From the NCBI GenBank assembly GCA_021802375.1, contig JAKAAL010000167.1, positions 1 through 7,800 of the forward strand: a stretch of 7,800 bases of DNA. The letters run 5' to 3'. This DNA comes from Bacillota bacterium (lineage in GTDB: Bacteria > Bacillota_E > Sulfobacillia > Sulfobacillales > Sulfobacillaceae). This document shows positions 1 to 6,669 of this stretch, in pieces. How positions within the stretch are numbered: the first letter of the stretch is position 1; each line of letters begins with the position of its first letter. Below the pieces are notes generated by a model. That model saw nothing but the letters and a program-made list of their open reading frames with translations, made no database searches and was not told the origin of the DNA. A program made the translations under genes and the position numbers.

Positions 1-1
1 G

Positions 2-541
2 GCGCGCTGGGGGATTCGCACGCTCGGACAAAACGAAGTGGCTTACGATCCCTTCAGTTATCATCGGGGTTCGGTGTGGCCGCACGACACCGGGCTGATC
101 ATGGCCGGGTTGGCCAAAGCGGGCGCTTTCGATGCCGCCTACCAGGTGGCTCAAGGCTTAATGGATGCCGCAGCTGAGAGCTCGCAGGGGCGATTGCCAG
201 AATTGTTTTCCGGAGTTGAGCGCGGTGAGACTGGGGCCCCAGTCCCGTACCCCAGTGCCTGCGCCCCCCAAGCGTGGGCGGCGGGGTCTTCCTGGCTGAC
301 CTTGAGTGTGCTCTTGGGGCTCGAGATTGACGGGATTGAGCAGACGGTTTCGGTCAAGGCCCTCTCAGCTAAGGTGCCCGACATGCGTGTGGAGGGGATT
401 GAAGTTCGGGGAGGATTGGTTGCGATCGAGGTCCGTGAGGGCGTGGCCCAAGTGACAGCACTTCCGGCGGGATGGCGGATGAAAGCAGCAAAGGAGGTGG
501 TGGGGCGGAACTCGGTATCTGTTCCTGCGACTCAAGCGTGA
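2..541 (+). CDS. Amylo-alpha-1,6-glucosidase / glycogen-debranching-like enzyme, C-terminal part (5' end outside window)
   Basis: Partial gene: the frame is open from base 2, so the start lies upstream, and it ends at the TGA at 539-541. The visible 179 residues begin with ARWGIRTL, and SYHRGSVWPHD follows at fragment residues 19-29. This W-G-[IV]-R-T-L then SYH-x-GSVWPHD pattern is typical of the last helices of the (alpha/alpha)6 catalytic barrel in bacterial debranching-type enzymes (GDE_C / COG3408 group), which hydrolyse alpha-glucosidic branch points. PSACAPQAWAAGS (about residues 83-95) is the usual late-barrel helix, and a short beta-rich tail follows. No signal peptide can be judged because the N-terminus is missing. 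The next gene begins 41 bases downstream with no terminator between, so it probably shares a transcript with the sugar importer. The GTG at 38 is not the true start because family-conserved residues precede it. The family call is firm; the real substrate could be another alpha-linked glycan. Confidence 0.85.
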   Translation, partial: ARWGIRTLGQNEVAYDPFSYHRGSVWPHDTGLIMAGLAKAGAFDAAYQVAQGLMDAAAESSQGRLPELFSGVERGETGAPVPYPSACAPQAWAAGSSWLTLSVLLGLEIDGIEQTVSVKALSAKVPDMRVEGIEVRGGLVAIEVREGVAQVTALPAGWRMKAAKEVVGRNSVSVPATQA

Positions 542-567
542 CGGGAGTCCAATGTTTCACTAAAACC

Positions 568-574
568 AAGGAGG
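568..574 (+). promoter_or_regulatory. Ribosome binding site AAGGAGG deciding the TTG start at 583
   Basis: A perfect AAGGAGG lies 8 bases upstream of the TTG at 583-585. It fixes the binding-protein start there rather than at the in-frame ATG at 472, which lies inside the preceding gene and has no comparable site. Confidence 0.85.
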
Positions 575-582
575 AAACGAAA

Positions 583-1863
583 TTGGCGAAACACACAGCA
601 TTCATGGCAGCCGCAACGGCTGCACTACTGGTCGGAGGGTTCAGCGGTTTGGCCGCAGGGAAAGCTCCCGCGGCCAAACCGGTAGTCAAGCACAAGGTGG
701 TTACGGTGACCTTGGGAGGATGGGCGTCCTACGCCGACAACAACGTGAAACAGATGAACAATTTTCTGAAGCCGTTCGAAAAGGAATATCCGTGGATCCA
801 TGTTCAGTATCAACCGGTGGCGGGGGACTATGAAACCGTCCTCAAGACCGAGTACGTGGCCGGGGATGCCGCCGATGTGGTCGCGCTAAACAATGGTGGA
901 CAAGCTAGTCCGTTTATTGATGCCGGTGACGTCATTCCTTTGAATAGCTACTTGGCAGCCTCTCATGCGAGCGTTAACGACTTTTATCAGGGATCGAGTT
1001 CCCTCTTCACCTATCACAACAAACTCTACGCGATTCCGCGCGACCAAGATGTTCTGGCCTTGTTCTACAACAAGACGATGTTTGCCAAGGCCGGAATTAA
1101 GAGCCCTCCGACCACCTGGGCGCAACTAGAAACCGATGCCAAGATCTTGACCGACCCCAAAGCGCATATATACGGCATCGGCATTGATCCTTCCGAAGCC
1201 TACTGGGGTGAATTCGTGCTCCAGGCCGGAGGAACCATCTTCAATGCCACCAAGCATGAGATGACCTTAAACACGAAAGCGGCTTTGAAGGGATTTAGTT
1301 ACTACGTCGGCTTGTACCGTAAAGGCTATGCGGCTCAACCTTCGACGGTTGGGGCCACATGGAGTGGGGAATCCTTCGGAATTGGCCGAGTCGCGATGAC
1401 CATTGAAGGTGGCTGGTTGATTTCAAGTATGGCCGCGGACTGGCCTTCGATTAAGTACGGTGTCGCCGTATTGCCCAAAGGGCCAGTGAACAATGATACT
1501 TTGAGCTTCCCGGTGGGATGGGCAATAAGCAAGACCGCTCCTGACAAGCAGGCTGCTTGGGATTTGGTGAACTACATGACGGATCAGGGGCAACCAGCAT
1601 GGGATGCGGGTACCGAAGCTTTGCCGACCCGGCCAGTCAACACTTCGATCGCGTACTTTAAGAACCATCCGTTGTGGAAGCCGTTTTTGGCTTCGCTGCC
1701 GGTGGCTCGAGCCTGGACTTTCCCTAATGGGTTTGACCAGTATGCGAGCACGACGTTGGATAACCAGACCTTGCTAGCGGTCGAAGGACAAGAGTCGCCA
1801 GCGGCTGCGCTGAAACACTTGCAGTCTGCAGGTCAGCAGGTATTTCAATCGCAGGGACAGTGA
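583..1863 (+). CDS. Sugar ABC transporter extracellular substrate-binding protein (CUT1 / SBP_bac_1 type)
   Basis: Encodes 426 residues, normal for this family, which captures an oligosaccharide outside the membrane and passes it to the permease pair. The TTG start has AAGGAGG 8 bases upstream. The N-terminus is a signal peptide: MAKH, then a hydrophobic stretch at about residues 5-25 ending GFSGLAAG, then a lysine/alanine/proline-rich linker (27-38). The mature domain starts at VTLGGW (42-47). Typical family segments follow: GDAADVVAL (94-102), KLYAIPRD with FYNK (147-164), TTWAQL (177-182), MTIEGGW (272-278, the usual ligand-contact tryptophan loop) and FPVGWAISK (309-317). No lipobox is present and the protein has no cysteine at all, so it cannot be a lipoprotein; it may be held by an uncleaved N-terminal helix or be released. 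It is followed after 6 bases by the first permease. The ligand cannot be identified; neighbours suggest a sulfated or alpha-linked oligosaccharide. Confidence 0.92.
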   Translation: MAKHTAFMAAATAALLVGGFSGLAAGKAPAAKPVVKHKVVTVTLGGWASYADNNVKQMNNFLKPFEKEYPWIHVQYQPVAGDYETVLKTEYVAGDAADVVALNNGGQASPFIDAGDVIPLNSYLAASHASVNDFYQGSSSLFTYHNKLYAIPRDQDVLALFYNKTMFAKAGIKSPPTTWAQLETDAKILTDPKAHIYGIGIDPSEAYWGEFVLQAGGTIFNATKHEMTLNTKAALKGFSYYVGLYRKGYAAQPSTVGATWSGESFGIGRVAMTIEGGWLISSMAADWPSIKYGVAVLPKGPVNNDTLSFPVGWAISKTAPDKQAAWDLVNYMTDQGQPAWDAGTEALPTRPVNTSIAYFKNHPLWKPFLASLPVARAWTFPNGFDQYASTTLDNQTLLAVEGQESPAAALKHLQSAGQQVFQSQGQ

Positions 1864-1869
1864 TCGACG

Positions 1870-2820
1870 ATGAACATTGAAGCGAAATCCGTTTCCGTGG
1901 ACGGTGGGCGGGGTCTAAAACCCCGTCCCGGTCGGCGTAAATTCTCACGCACACGGTTGAATGATTTGTTTGCAGGCTATGGGTTTACCCTGCCGTCGGC
2001 CTTCGTGTTGTTTATTTTCACCCTGGGACCAGCCTTGGTGGCGTTTTATTTGAGCTTTTTTTCATGGTCGCTGTTGAATCACATGCATTTTGTCGGCCTT
2101 GCGAACTTTTGGGGAATCTTGCACTACTCGGTGTTTTGGATTGCGGTCCGGAACTCGGTGTTGTTTGCGTGTGTGGTGGTACCGGTGCAGACGGTGATCG
2201 CGTTAGCTTTGGCCGTTCTTTTGAACCAAAACATGCCGGCTCGTGGGTTTTTTCGGCTGGCTTTTTATTTCCCGTCGATTAGCTCATCGGCAGTCATTAC
2301 CATCATTTTCATGTGGATGTTTAATCAACTCGGGTTGGTCAACAGTTTCTTGAGTTGGTTAGGGATTTCGGGTCCCGATTGGTTGGGCTCTCCACACTTT
2401 GCCTTGCCGACGATCATGATTTTAAATATTTGGACGACCGCGGGGACGTTTATGATTATCTTCTTGGCCGGCCTGCAGGCGATTCCGGTGAGTTACATCG
2501 AGGCTGCCGCAGTCGACGGCGCGACGGGTTGGCACACGTTTCGACGGATTACCCTGCCTCTTTTGCGTACCACCTTGTTCTTCATCGTGGTGATGGGGGT
2601 GATTGGGACGCTGCAAATGTTTGATCAATCGTTCATCATGTCGGGGGGCAGCGGCGGTCCGCTCCATTCAACGACGACGGTCGTGCTTTTGATTTACAAC
2701 TTTATCTTCGCCTACGGCAATGTCGGCTATGGTGCGGCGGCGACCGTACTTTGGTTCATCTTCATCTTAGGAGCGACGTTGGCGACTAACAAGTGGCTAG
2801 GGCAGACGGTGGATTATTAA
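1870..2820 (+). CDS. Sugar ABC transporter permease, MalF-like (CUT1)
   Basis: Encodes 316 residues, usual for a MalF/UgpA-type inner-membrane permease without the extra periplasmic loop of enterobacterial MalF. A basic cytoplasmic N-terminus (residues 11-35, rich in R/K) precedes six predicted membrane segments at about 37-64, 91-118, 128-152, 179-205, 233-254 and 284-304. The cytoplasmic EAA loop that docks the ATPase is clear at 211-230: EAAAVDGATGWHTFRRITLP, matching the EAA---G---------I-LP consensus. The ATG at 1870 follows the binding-protein stop by only 6 bases and has just a weak purine stretch upstream, so translational coupling is likely. An in-frame TGA at 1861-1863 excludes any earlier start; an internal TTG at residue 30 is possible. 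It works as a heterodimer with the next permease. No ATPase gene is nearby; many CUT1 systems share an MsmK/MsiK-type ATPase encoded elsewhere. Confidence 0.93.
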   Translation: MNIEAKSVSVDGGRGLKPRPGRRKFSRTRLNDLFAGYGFTLPSAFVLFIFTLGPALVAFYLSFFSWSLLNHMHFVGLANFWGILHYSVFWIAVRNSVLFACVVVPVQTVIALALAVLLNQNMPARGFFRLAFYFPSISSSAVITIIFMWMFNQLGLVNSFLSWLGISGPDWLGSPHFALPTIMILNIWTTAGTFMIIFLAGLQAIPVSYIEAAAVDGATGWHTFRRITLPLLRTTLFFIVVMGVIGTLQMFDQSFIMSGGSGGPLHSTTTVVLLIYNFIFAYGNVGYGAAATVLWFIFILGATLATNKWLGQTVDY

Positions 2821-2887
2821 ACCCGCCACCGAAATTCCACTCGGGTTGACCGAGGTAGGCAGGATTTGGATCGACGCGAAGAGGAAG

Positions 2888-2894
2888 AAAGGAG
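2888..2894 (+). promoter_or_regulatory. Ribosome binding site AAAGGAG for the second permease
   Basis: AAAGGAG lies 9 bases before the ATG at 2904. A nearer ATG at 2897 opens only a seven-codon frame ending in TAG, so 2904 is the real start. Confidence 0.75.
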
Positions 2895-2903
2895 CGATGA
2901 CAG

Positions 2904-3743
2904 ATGGCGGGACGGCATAGTGGTTGGGCGTATCGGCTGTCGCGGGGACTCTTCTTTTTGATTTTGGTCGGAGGGGCCGTGGTGATGATGGTCCCCTTTA
3001 TTTGGACGTTGTCGACGTCTTTGAAGCCGTTGAGTTTGGCCTTGGCGTTTCCTCCGGTGTGGTGGCCCCATCCCTTTGAATGGAGTAATTTTGTCAGCGT
3101 GTTTACGACGGTGCCCTTGGCGCGCTGGTTTTTTAATAGTGCGGTGGTGGCTGTGACCGTGACAGTCGGCAATCTCATCTTAGACTCCATGGCCGGCTAC
3201 GCGTTGGCCCGGATTGATTTTAAAGGCAGGACGTTTCTTTATGTAGGCATTTTGGCGATGATGATGGTGCCGTTTCAAGCGGTCATGTTGCCGGTGTATC
3301 TTTTGCTGCGCCAATTGGGCTTGCTGAATACCTATTGGGGAATGATTTTGCCCACGATTGTCTCCTCTATGGGGATTTTCTTGATGCGCCAAGCCTTTTT
3401 GAATCTGCCCAAGGAGTTGGATGACGCCGCAGTGATGGATGGGTGCGGCCGTTTTCGAATGTTTTGGCAGATCTCGCTGCCGCAAGTTACGCCTACGATG
3501 TTAACGTTGGCTCTATTGATTTTTGTCGGATCTTGGAACAATTTTTTGCTGCCGTTGTTGGTGGCCAACCAGTCTCATTTGTGGACGCTGCAACTGGGGA
3601 TTGTCGAGTTTCAATCGGAGTATGCCACGGATTGGCCCTTACTGATGGCCGCCAGCGTCTTGATTACCTTGCCCATTGCCGCGCTCTTTCTCGGCTTTCA
3701 ACGGTGGTTCGTTCGCGGTATTGTGATGAGTGGAATCAAATAA
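2904..3743 (+). CDS. Sugar ABC transporter permease, MalG-like (CUT1)
   Basis: Encodes 279 residues, the standard MalG/UgpE length. Predicted membrane segments lie at about 14-35, 75-95, 110-136, 143-163, 198-222 and 246-264. The EAA loop is at 171-193, reading ELDDAAVMDGCGRFRMFWQI then SLP; the first E-A-A is changed to D-D-A-A, as is common in MalG partners, and the G and I-LP anchor positions are kept. The C-terminus GFQRWFVRGIVMSGIK is the characteristic family ending (R-[WY]-FV-x-G). The start is chosen from AAAGGAG 9 bases upstream. An 83-base spacer separates it from the first permease. It forms the transmembrane channel with that protein and couples to a shared ATPase not seen here. 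The sulfatase follows 70 bases after the stop, probably on the same transcript. Confidence 0.93.
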   Translation: MAGRHSGWAYRLSRGLFFLILVGGAVVMMVPFIWTLSTSLKPLSLALAFPPVWWPHPFEWSNFVSVFTTVPLARWFFNSAVVAVTVTVGNLILDSMAGYALARIDFKGRTFLYVGILAMMMVPFQAVMLPVYLLLRQLGLLNTYWGMILPTIVSSMGIFLMRQAFLNLPKELDDAAVMDGCGRFRMFWQISLPQVTPTMLTLALLIFVGSWNNFLLPLLVANQSHLWTLQLGIVEFQSEYATDWPLLMAASVLITLPIAALFLGFQRWFVRGIVMSGIK

Positions 3744-3800
3744 ACCGCGAAGGCCGCTCGACGGTGCCGCTCGGCTATCGTCGGTGAACTCCGTTGAAGT

Positions 3801-3806
3801 GGAGGG
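3801..3806 (+). promoter_or_regulatory. Ribosome binding site GGAGGG deciding the TTG start at 3814
   Basis: GGAGGG lies 7 bases before the TTG at 3814-3816. No comparable site precedes the other in-frame candidates, GTG at 3730 (inside the permease gene) and GTG at 3784. Starting at 3814 gives MPRPNILFIMSDDH, the usual N-terminus of sulfatases that lack an export signal. Confidence 0.7.
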
Positions 3807-3813
3807 ATTCGAT

Positions 3814-5208
3814 TTGCCACGTCCCAATATCTTGTTCATCATGAGCGATGACCATGCCGCCCATGCGATTAGCGCTTACCAAAGCCGGATTAATCAGACG
3901 CCCCAGCTTGACCGTATTGCTCAAGGGGGGGCCCGGTTTGACAATTGCTTTTGCACCAATTCGATTTGTGCGCCCAGTCGGGCCGTGATTTTGAGCGGCG
4001 TCTATAATCACCTCAACGGAGTGAAGACGCTGGATGACACACTCGACAATCGGGTGTTAACCTTCCCGCAGCTGCTTCAGGCTGTGGGCTATCAAACCGC
4101 GATTATTGGCAAATGGCACTTGGGCCATGGCCCGAAATGGGATCCGGTGGGATTTGACTATTGGAATGTCTTGCCGGGTCAAGGCGAGTACTTCGATCCC
4201 CCCATGTATGAGATGGGATCAAAAAAGGTCTTTCCCGGGTACGCTACCGATGTGCTCACGGATTTGAGTATCGATTGGATGAAAGCCCGGGATAAGTCTC
4301 GGCCATTTTTCTTGATGTGTCACCATAAGGCACCCCATCGGCCATGGCAGCCGGATGCCAGGCACGCGCACCTGTACGATGATGTGGATATTCCTGAACC
4401 CTATACCTTTAACGATCAGTATGAGGCCAGGATGGCAGCGGATGCGGCCAGGATGCGCGTCGACCGAGATCTCACCGCGGAAGATTTGAAGGCACCGGTG
4501 CCTTCGGGGTTGACTCCTGAAGAGGAGAAACACTGGAAGTACGAGCGCTATATTAAAGACTATCTCCGCTGTGTCGCCTCGATTGACGATAACGTCGGCC
4601 GGATTCTCGATTATCTCGACGAAGCAGGACTCGCTGAGAACACGCTCGTCATTTACACCTCGGATCAAGGATTTTTCCTAGGCGACCACGGATGGTACGA
4701 CAAGCGCTTCATGTACGAAGAGTCTTTGCGAATGCCGTTTTTAGTCCGTTATCCGGAGATGATCGAGCCCGGCCAGGTCCGGCCCGAGATGGCTCTGAAC
4801 GTAGACTTCGCCCCGACCTTTCTGGAACTGGCGGGGGCTTCGATCCCTGAAACCTTTCAGGGCCATAGTTTGGTGCCGCTTTTTCGAGGCCAGGTGCCCG
4901 CGAATTGGCAGACCTCGATGTACTACCGCTATTGGATGCACATGGATGTGAACCACTGGGTGTGGGCCCATTATGGCGTTCGGACGGAACGGTATAAGTT
5001 GATTTACTACTATGGAGAATCCCTGGGCACGACCGGGTCGCACAACCTACCCACACCCAAGACATGGGAATTGTTCGATTTGCACGAAGATCCATTTGAG
5101 ACTCGGAACCTATACGCCGATCCGGGGGCGGCTCCGGTGGTAGAAGCGCTGAAGCGGGAGTTGGCGCGCTTGCAAGTTGCGCTCGATGACAAGGCCTTTG
5201 AAGGGTAG
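3814..5208 (+). CDS. Type I (formylglycine-dependent) sulfatase, predicted cytoplasmic
   Basis: Encodes 464 residues from the TTG start. It hydrolyses a sulfate ester or N-sulfate on a saccharide. RPNILFIMSDDHA at 3-15 supplies the first calcium ligands (Asp12, Asp13). ICAPSR at 51-56 carries the C-x-P-S-R signature whose Cys52 must be oxidised to formylglycine. GKWHL at 99-103 gives the active-site Lys100 and His102, HHKAPHR at 170-176 gives Lys172/His175, and TSDQGFFLGDHGWYDK at 282-297 supplies the remaining metal ligands (Asp284, Gln285) and Lys297. The C-terminal segment (YYRYWMHM at 370-377, AHYGVRTERYKL at 385-396, WELFDLHEDPFETRNLY) resembles the branch containing GlcNAc-6-sulfatases and related glycan sulfatases, but the substrate is not proven. 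There is no signal peptide, so it should act inside the cell after import. No formylglycine-generating enzyme or radical-SAM maturase is in the window. It sits between the permease genes and a predicted glycosidase. Confidence 0.93.
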   Translation: MPRPNILFIMSDDHAAHAISAYQSRINQTPQLDRIAQGGARFDNCFCTNSICAPSRAVILSGVYNHLNGVKTLDDTLDNRVLTFPQLLQAVGYQTAIIGKWHLGHGPKWDPVGFDYWNVLPGQGEYFDPPMYEMGSKKVFPGYATDVLTDLSIDWMKARDKSRPFFLMCHHKAPHRPWQPDARHAHLYDDVDIPEPYTFNDQYEARMAADAARMRVDRDLTAEDLKAPVPSGLTPEEEKHWKYERYIKDYLRCVASIDDNVGRILDYLDEAGLAENTLVIYTSDQGFFLGDHGWYDKRFMYEESLRMPFLVRYPEMIEPGQVRPEMALNVDFAPTFLELAGASIPETFQGHSLVPLFRGQVPANWQTSMYYRYWMHMDVNHWVWAHYGVRTERYKLIYYYGESLGTTGSHNLPTPKTWELFDLHEDPFETRNLYADPGAAPVVEALKRELARLQVALDDKAFEG

Positions 5209-5215
5209 GTAAACG

Positions 5216-6445
5216 ATGGCGATGCGATATCGCTTCCGTGGATTTGAGACCGTTTCACCCAGCGGCTGGGGACTTTCCTGGCCGCTCTCCGACGCCACGT
5301 CTTTTAGGCTCAAGGCAGACCTTGGCATTGAGCTTGAGGAACTCCTAACTCGGGTCAGAAATGCCGGCTATGGTTTTGTTCTAGGCCTTTATGACGACCA
5401 CGAAGGGGCGCTTCGGCACTTCTATCGCGCGGATCGGCGCGAGTTCGGCGCTTTTGATAGCGGAAACTTTCTGATGGCCTTGAACTTTGTGTTGATGTAT
5501 GACTTGTTCGGCGACCGGACGATGTTAGATCGAGCTCAGCGCTGCTTTTCCTATGCGCTGAATCACTTTACCGAAACCCATCCCATGGCCTTTTGGCGAG
5601 GGGGAGTTCGCGACGGTGATCGGCCGCAAGATCTTTGGGTGAAGTATACCGGGGATGCTTTTTGGCTGGCACAAGCGTTGCAACGAAGAACCGGGGACCC
5701 GTCGTATCAAGAGGCCATTTTTATGTTCCACAATTTCTACAAGCGTGCCCGAGAGGCAGGATACCGCTATACGTTTGATGGCCAGACCTACCAGTGGAGA
5801 GAGCGCGGAAACGTGTGGCAAGCCTTTGGGTTCCCGGTGACGAGTTACCTTGAGCAGTACGAAGCGACCCAAGATGATCGCTATCTGACGGAGGCGGTTC
5901 GTTGGGGGGACTCAGGTTTGTCATTGCAAGCGCAAGATGGGCTCTTCTATCTTCTCGATGGCACCTTTTGGAACTCGGATTTGACCGCTCCCGAATTGCG
6001 CGGCCTCGTGTATCTCTGGGAAGCGACGGGTGAGGAGCGCTATCTCGAATCTGCAGTGCGCTTTGCCGATGCTCTCTTAAACCGGCAAAACGCTGACGGT
6101 TCTTGGCCGCTAGGCATTGATGGTGACGGGGAAGTGGCCATTGCCTCGGTGGGGCCCGGAGATAGCCCGAACATTGGGCTCAGCTTGTTGCGTTTACACG
6201 GAGCGACCGGCGATGATCGTTATTTAGGATCGGCGATTCGGGCTGTCCGCTATGGCTTGGACTTGCAGGCAGTGGAAAAATCCAAGTATCCTCGGTTCTT
6301 AGACGATCCCCATGTTCACTATGGATTTTGGTCGTGGGACCCCTTGTATGACTATAGTTTGTCGGGCGATCAGTCCGTGCATCACCTGCGCGGGCTGGTG
6401 TTTTTGGCAAGCTACTTAGAAGCGCTGGCGCCTTCGCCATCGTGA
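5216..6445 (+). CDS. Alpha/alpha-toroid (six-hairpin glycosidase-like) protein of unknown specificity
   Basis: Encodes 409 residues with no signal peptide and no membrane segment, so it is cytoplasmic. I do not recognise a named family. Five copies of a TGDxxY-type helix-start motif are visible: FGDRTMLDRA at 98, TGDPSYQEAI at 159, TQDDRYLTEAV at 218, TGEERYLESAV at 271 and TGDDRYLGSAI at 331. They are spaced 53-61 residues apart, the pattern of an (alpha/alpha)5-6 barrel as in GH88/GH105 unsaturated uronyl hydrolases, GH76, GH127 and epimerases. QNADGSWPLGIDGDG (291-305) and the acidic and aromatic segments DSGNF (81-85), WRERGNVWQAFGF (194-206) and WSWDPLYDY (372-380) could line the cleft. 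The WARGQAW-like motif of GH88 is not clearly present. It starts 7 bases after the sulfatase stop; ATG 5216 is chosen, though ATG 5222 is equally possible because the ribosome site is weak. Its position suggests glycosidic cleavage or isomerisation of the desulfated sugar. Confidence 0.8.
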   Translation: MAMRYRFRGFETVSPSGWGLSWPLSDATSFRLKADLGIELEELLTRVRNAGYGFVLGLYDDHEGALRHFYRADRREFGAFDSGNFLMALNFVLMYDLFGDRTMLDRAQRCFSYALNHFTETHPMAFWRGGVRDGDRPQDLWVKYTGDAFWLAQALQRRTGDPSYQEAIFMFHNFYKRAREAGYRYTFDGQTYQWRERGNVWQAFGFPVTSYLEQYEATQDDRYLTEAVRWGDSGLSLQAQDGLFYLLDGTFWNSDLTAPELRGLVYLWEATGEERYLESAVRFADALLNRQNADGSWPLGIDGDGEVAIASVGPGDSPNIGLSLLRLHGATGDDRYLGSAIRAVRYGLDLQAVEKSKYPRFLDDPHVHYGFWSWDPLYDYSLSGDQSVHHLRGLVFLASYLEALAPSPS

Positions 6446-6478
6446 GTTCACCACCGGAGATGCAAGATCGCAGGTTCG

Positions 6479-6497
6479 GCGGCATCCGCGATGCGGC
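6479..6497. repeat. Imperfect inverted repeat, possible operator
   Basis: The arms GCATC (6482-6486) and GATGC (6490-6494) flank a 3-base CGC centre. Beyond one G-G mismatch they extend by two more pairs (GC at 6479-6480 with GC at 6496-6497). It starts 34 bases after the stop of the toroid gene and is not followed by T residues, so a protein-binding site or simple RNA hairpin is likelier than a terminator. It may also be chance. Confidence 0.3.
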
Positions 6498-6559
6498 TAA
6501 GGAACCGTGATGGGTATAGGGTTGTCGCTGTGATTTGCTTTGGAGATAGGAGAGGCCTC

Positions 6560-6625
6560 ATGGTGGCGGGGAGGGGATTTCCCGAGCCATCAGGGATGCC
6601 AAAGGGGTGGTCGGCAACAGGTTAA
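6560..6625 (+). CDS. Possible 21-residue leader peptide
   Basis: An ATG at 6560 is preceded by AGGAGAGG (6548-6555) at 4 bases spacing, and the frame ends at TAA 6623-6625. The product would be MVAGRGFPEPSGMPKGWSAT plus a final G. It has no recognisable family, no run of a single regulatory amino acid and no membrane segment. The spacing is short. It is listed because the ribosome site is good, but chance is quite likely. Confidence 0.2.
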   Translation: MVAGRGFPEPSGMPKGWSATG

Positions 6626-6663
6626 AGACGGGGTTCAGCTTCGCTGGAAACGATAGACACGGT

Positions 6664-6669
6664 GAGGAG
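6664..6669 (+). promoter_or_regulatory. Ribosome binding site GAGGAG for the last gene
   Basis: GAGGAG lies 11 bases before the ATG at 6681. An in-frame TGA at 6663-6665 overlaps it, and no other start codon lies between, so 6681 is the earliest possible start. Confidence 0.65.

Noticed and set aside
38..541. Complete small gene starting with GTG 38
   Set aside because: The frame is open upstream to base 2, and the residues before 38 (ARWGIRTL) are conserved in the debranching enzyme family, so this is the tail of a larger gene.
472..582. In-frame ATG at 472 as the start of the binding protein
   Set aside because: It lies 70 bases inside the preceding gene, has no strong ribosome site, and would put a hydrophilic 37-residue stretch in front of the signal peptide. 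TTG 583 has a perfect AAGGAGG.
3753..3773. 8-base direct repeat GCCGCTCG at 3753-3760 and 3766-3773
   Set aside because: Too short and only two copies; no mobile-element or site-specific recombination context.
3730..3813. GTG at 3730 (overlapping the permease end) or GTG at 3784 as sulfatase start
   Set aside because: Neither has a good ribosome site, and the added residues (rich in R, P and S) resemble neither a signal peptide nor sulfatase N-termini.
6446..6625. Open frame continuing after the toroid gene stop, with ATG 6491 giving 44 residues
   Set aside because: It has no ribosome site and no recognisable motif. A stop-free run of 59 codons in GC-rich DNA is not unusual.
6634..6648. Hairpin TTCAGC-TTC-GCTGGA as a terminator
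   Set aside because: The stem is only about six pairs with a wobble, it is not followed by T residues, and it sits just before a start codon.
6645..6658. Partial match to a CcpA cre box near TGGAAACGATAGAC
   Set aside because: Only the left half fits the consensus and the right half is poor; not enough to call a site.
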